Notes under the pieces: generated by a model
Seen by the model: only the letters and a program-made list of their open reading frames with translations
What the model was told of the DNA's origin: nothing
The model's database searches: none
Made by a program: the position numbers and the translations under genes
From: Ruminococcaceae bacterium UBA945
GTDB lineage: Bacteria > Bacillota > Clostridia > Oscillospirales > Acutalibacteraceae
Direction: 5' to 3'
Assembly: GCA_002293315.1 (NCBI GenBank)
Contig: DBCZ01000021.1
Span: 21,800-28,905 of the forward strand
Length of the DNA: 7,106 nucleotides
Shown here: in pieces, positions 6,203 to 7,106 of the stretch
Numbering within the stretch: position 1 is the first letter of the stretch
Layout: the number at the start of each line of letters is the position of its first letter

Positions 6203-7106
6203 TTACGCTCCTTGAAGTTCGTCTGCCTCCGCCTGTGTACGCAGCGCCAGCAGCTTCGATATGCCCTGGTCCTGCATTGTCACGCCGTAAAGCATGTCAG
6301 ATTCCTCCATCGTGCCGCGTCTGTGCGTGATGATTATATACTGAGAGCTTCCGCTCATGCGACGAAGATACTGCGCAAAACGCCCTACGTTGATGTCGTC
6401 GAGCGCCGCCTCTATTTCGTCCAGCACACAGAACGGCGGCGGGCTGACCTTCATAATCGCAAAATAGATTGAGATGGCGACAAGCGCTTTTTCGCCGCCC
6501 GATAGCGACTCAATATGATTGACTATCTTTCCCGGCGGCTGCACCTTGATATCTATGCCCGATGTAAGAACATCGCTTTCGTCCGCGAAGGAAAGCTCCG
6601 CCGTGCCGCCCCCGAAAAGCTCTTTGAATATCTTGCGGAAATTCTCGTTTATTACGGCAAATCTCTCAATGAACTGCTCACGCATTTGCTTCGTCAGCTC
6701 ACCGATGAGCGTCAGAAGCTCCGCTTTTGATTTCTCAATGTCGGCGATTTGCGCCTTCAGGAATTCATACCTCTCGCTGACTTCTTTATATTCCACAACT
6801 GCCGCGACATTCACCGCGCCCAGCGCCCTGATTTTATTCTTAAGCTCGTTCAGCCACCTCTGCGCCTTGGGCATATCTTCAATCTCTTTGCCCTGGGCTT
6901 CGGCTTCGCTGCGCGTCAGCTCATATTCCTCCCACAAGCGGCTGATTATGCTGTCATACTCCTTCTGGAAGTTATCGCTTCGCTCTTGCAGACGCGCCAG
7001 CTCTCCGCTGATTTTCTCGCGAGCGTCGGAAATCTCGCGTTCTCTGCGCCTGAATTCGCCTTGGTTTTTCTCCAGCTCACTGCGCTTTAGAGATTTCTCC
7101 TCTGCC
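6203..7106 (-). CDS. smc: Chromosome partition protein Smc, C-terminal 300 residues (5' end outside window)
   Basis: Smc dimers with ScpA/ScpB form a condensin-like ring that compacts and segregates the chromosome. Only the C-terminal part is visible, and the frame stays open to the right edge, so the gene is truncated by the window rather than broken. About the first 150 visible residues are Glu/Lys/Arg-rich and form the end of the returning coiled coil. Then come LGAVNVAAVVEY and the C-terminal ATPase head: KIFKELFGGGTAEL, the ABC signature LSGGEKALVAISIYFAIM (signature bases 6488-6505), Walker B VLDEIEAALDD (bases 6395-6427) with the catalytic Glu and D-loop, and the ITHRRGTMEESDMLYGVTMQ switch region, very like Bacillus Smc. 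All head motifs on this side are intact; the Walker A half lies outside the window. ftsY follows 12 bases after the TAA, as is common in Firmicutes. The TTG at 6935-6937 is an internal leucine, not a start. Confidence 0.96.
   Translation of the reverse strand, partial: AEEKSLKRSELEKNQGEFRRREREISDAREKISGELARLQERSDNFQKEYDSIISRLWEEYELTRSEAEAQGKEIEDMPKAQRWLNELKNKIRALGAVNVAAVVEYKEVSERYEFLKAQIADIEKSKAELLTLIGELTKQMREQFIERFAVINENFRKIFKELFGGGTAELSFADESDVLTSGIDIKVQPPGKIVNHIESLSGGEKALVAISIYFAIMKVSPPPFCVLDEIEAALDDINVGRFAQYLRRMSGSSQYIIITHRRGTMEESDMLYGVTMQDQGISKLLALRTQAEADELQGA

Larger units (their letters stand above)
205..7106 (-). other. Probable single transcription unit smc-ftsY-rdgB-yhbY-nadD-yqeK-rsfS-leuS
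   Basis: Eight same-strand genes run with no gap above 54 bases and no terminator-like hairpin between them that I can see, ending at the strong terminator after leuS. Three successive junctions overlap as ATGA. No convincing promoter is visible inside. The operon start is beyond the right edge. Co-transcription is inferred from spacing; internal promoters within coding sequence cannot be excluded. Confidence 0.75.

Noticed and set aside
5505..6215. A 236-codon open frame on the plus strand opposite ftsY
   Set aside because: It lies antisense to a clear ftsY, is very rich in Ser, Leu and Pro as expected from complementing Glu/Lys/Asp codons, and shows no family motif. Its openness follows from the codon bias of ftsY.
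6203..6937. A self-standing 244-residue ATPase-head protein starting at 6937
   Set aside because: The codon at 6935-6937 is TTG with no ribosome site, and the frame continues open to the window edge with coiled-coil sequence, so this is the end of a normal Smc.
1..7106. A new defence system, mobile element, CRISPR array or RNA gene
   Set aside because: Every stretch above 120 bases is covered by a recognised housekeeping gene or the partial left gene. I saw no direct-repeat array, integrase or transposase, tRNA-like fold or rRNA sequence.

Overview
The window looks like chromosomal housekeeping DNA from a low-to-mid-GC Gram-positive bacterium, most likely a Clostridia-type Firmicute. The points behind that guess are: the neighbourhood nadD-yqeK-rsfS with yhbY and rdgB just upstream; an FtsY that lacks the long acidic N-terminal A domain of E. 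coli; a short (802-residue) Bacillus-type leucyl-tRNA synthetase without the E. coli-type leucine-specific insert before KMSKS; and strong GGAGG-like ribosome binding sites. Stops are TAA and TGA in the standard code. Placement in an order or family (Oscillospiraceae-like) would be a guess.

Layout. Bases 1-144 hold the 3' end of a plus-strand gene I do not recognise. It converges on everything else. Bases 145-258 are the only real intergenic space, and they carry a hairpin terminator (208-243) that serves the minus-strand operon and perhaps also the plus-strand gene. From 259 to the right edge the window is one dense minus-strand operon. In transcription order (right to left) it reads smc (C-terminal part, cut by the window), ftsY, rdgB, yhbY, nadD, yqeK, rsfS, leuS, then the terminator. 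The junctions ftsY/rdgB, rdgB/yhbY and yhbY/nadD are all ATGA overlaps. The other gaps are 12 (smc/ftsY), about 10 (nadD/yqeK), 54 (yqeK/rsfS) and 24 (rsfS/leuS) bases. The operon promoter lies outside the window, upstream of smc.

How the genes fit together. Smc organises the chromosome. FtsY is the SRP receptor. RdgB removes non-canonical purine nucleotides. YhbY is a ribosome-assembly RNA-binding protein. NadD makes NAD precursors. YqeK is an HD hydrolase of the Ap4A-cleaving family. RsfS silences the 50S subunit under starvation. LeuRS charges tRNA-Leu. The common theme is growth, translation and nucleotide hygiene rather than one pathway.

I found no mobile element, CRISPR array, RNA gene, defence system or clearly new system. 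The findings below are modest: gene-order details, translational coupling, an acidic tail on FtsY, start-site corrections and one unidentified partial gene.
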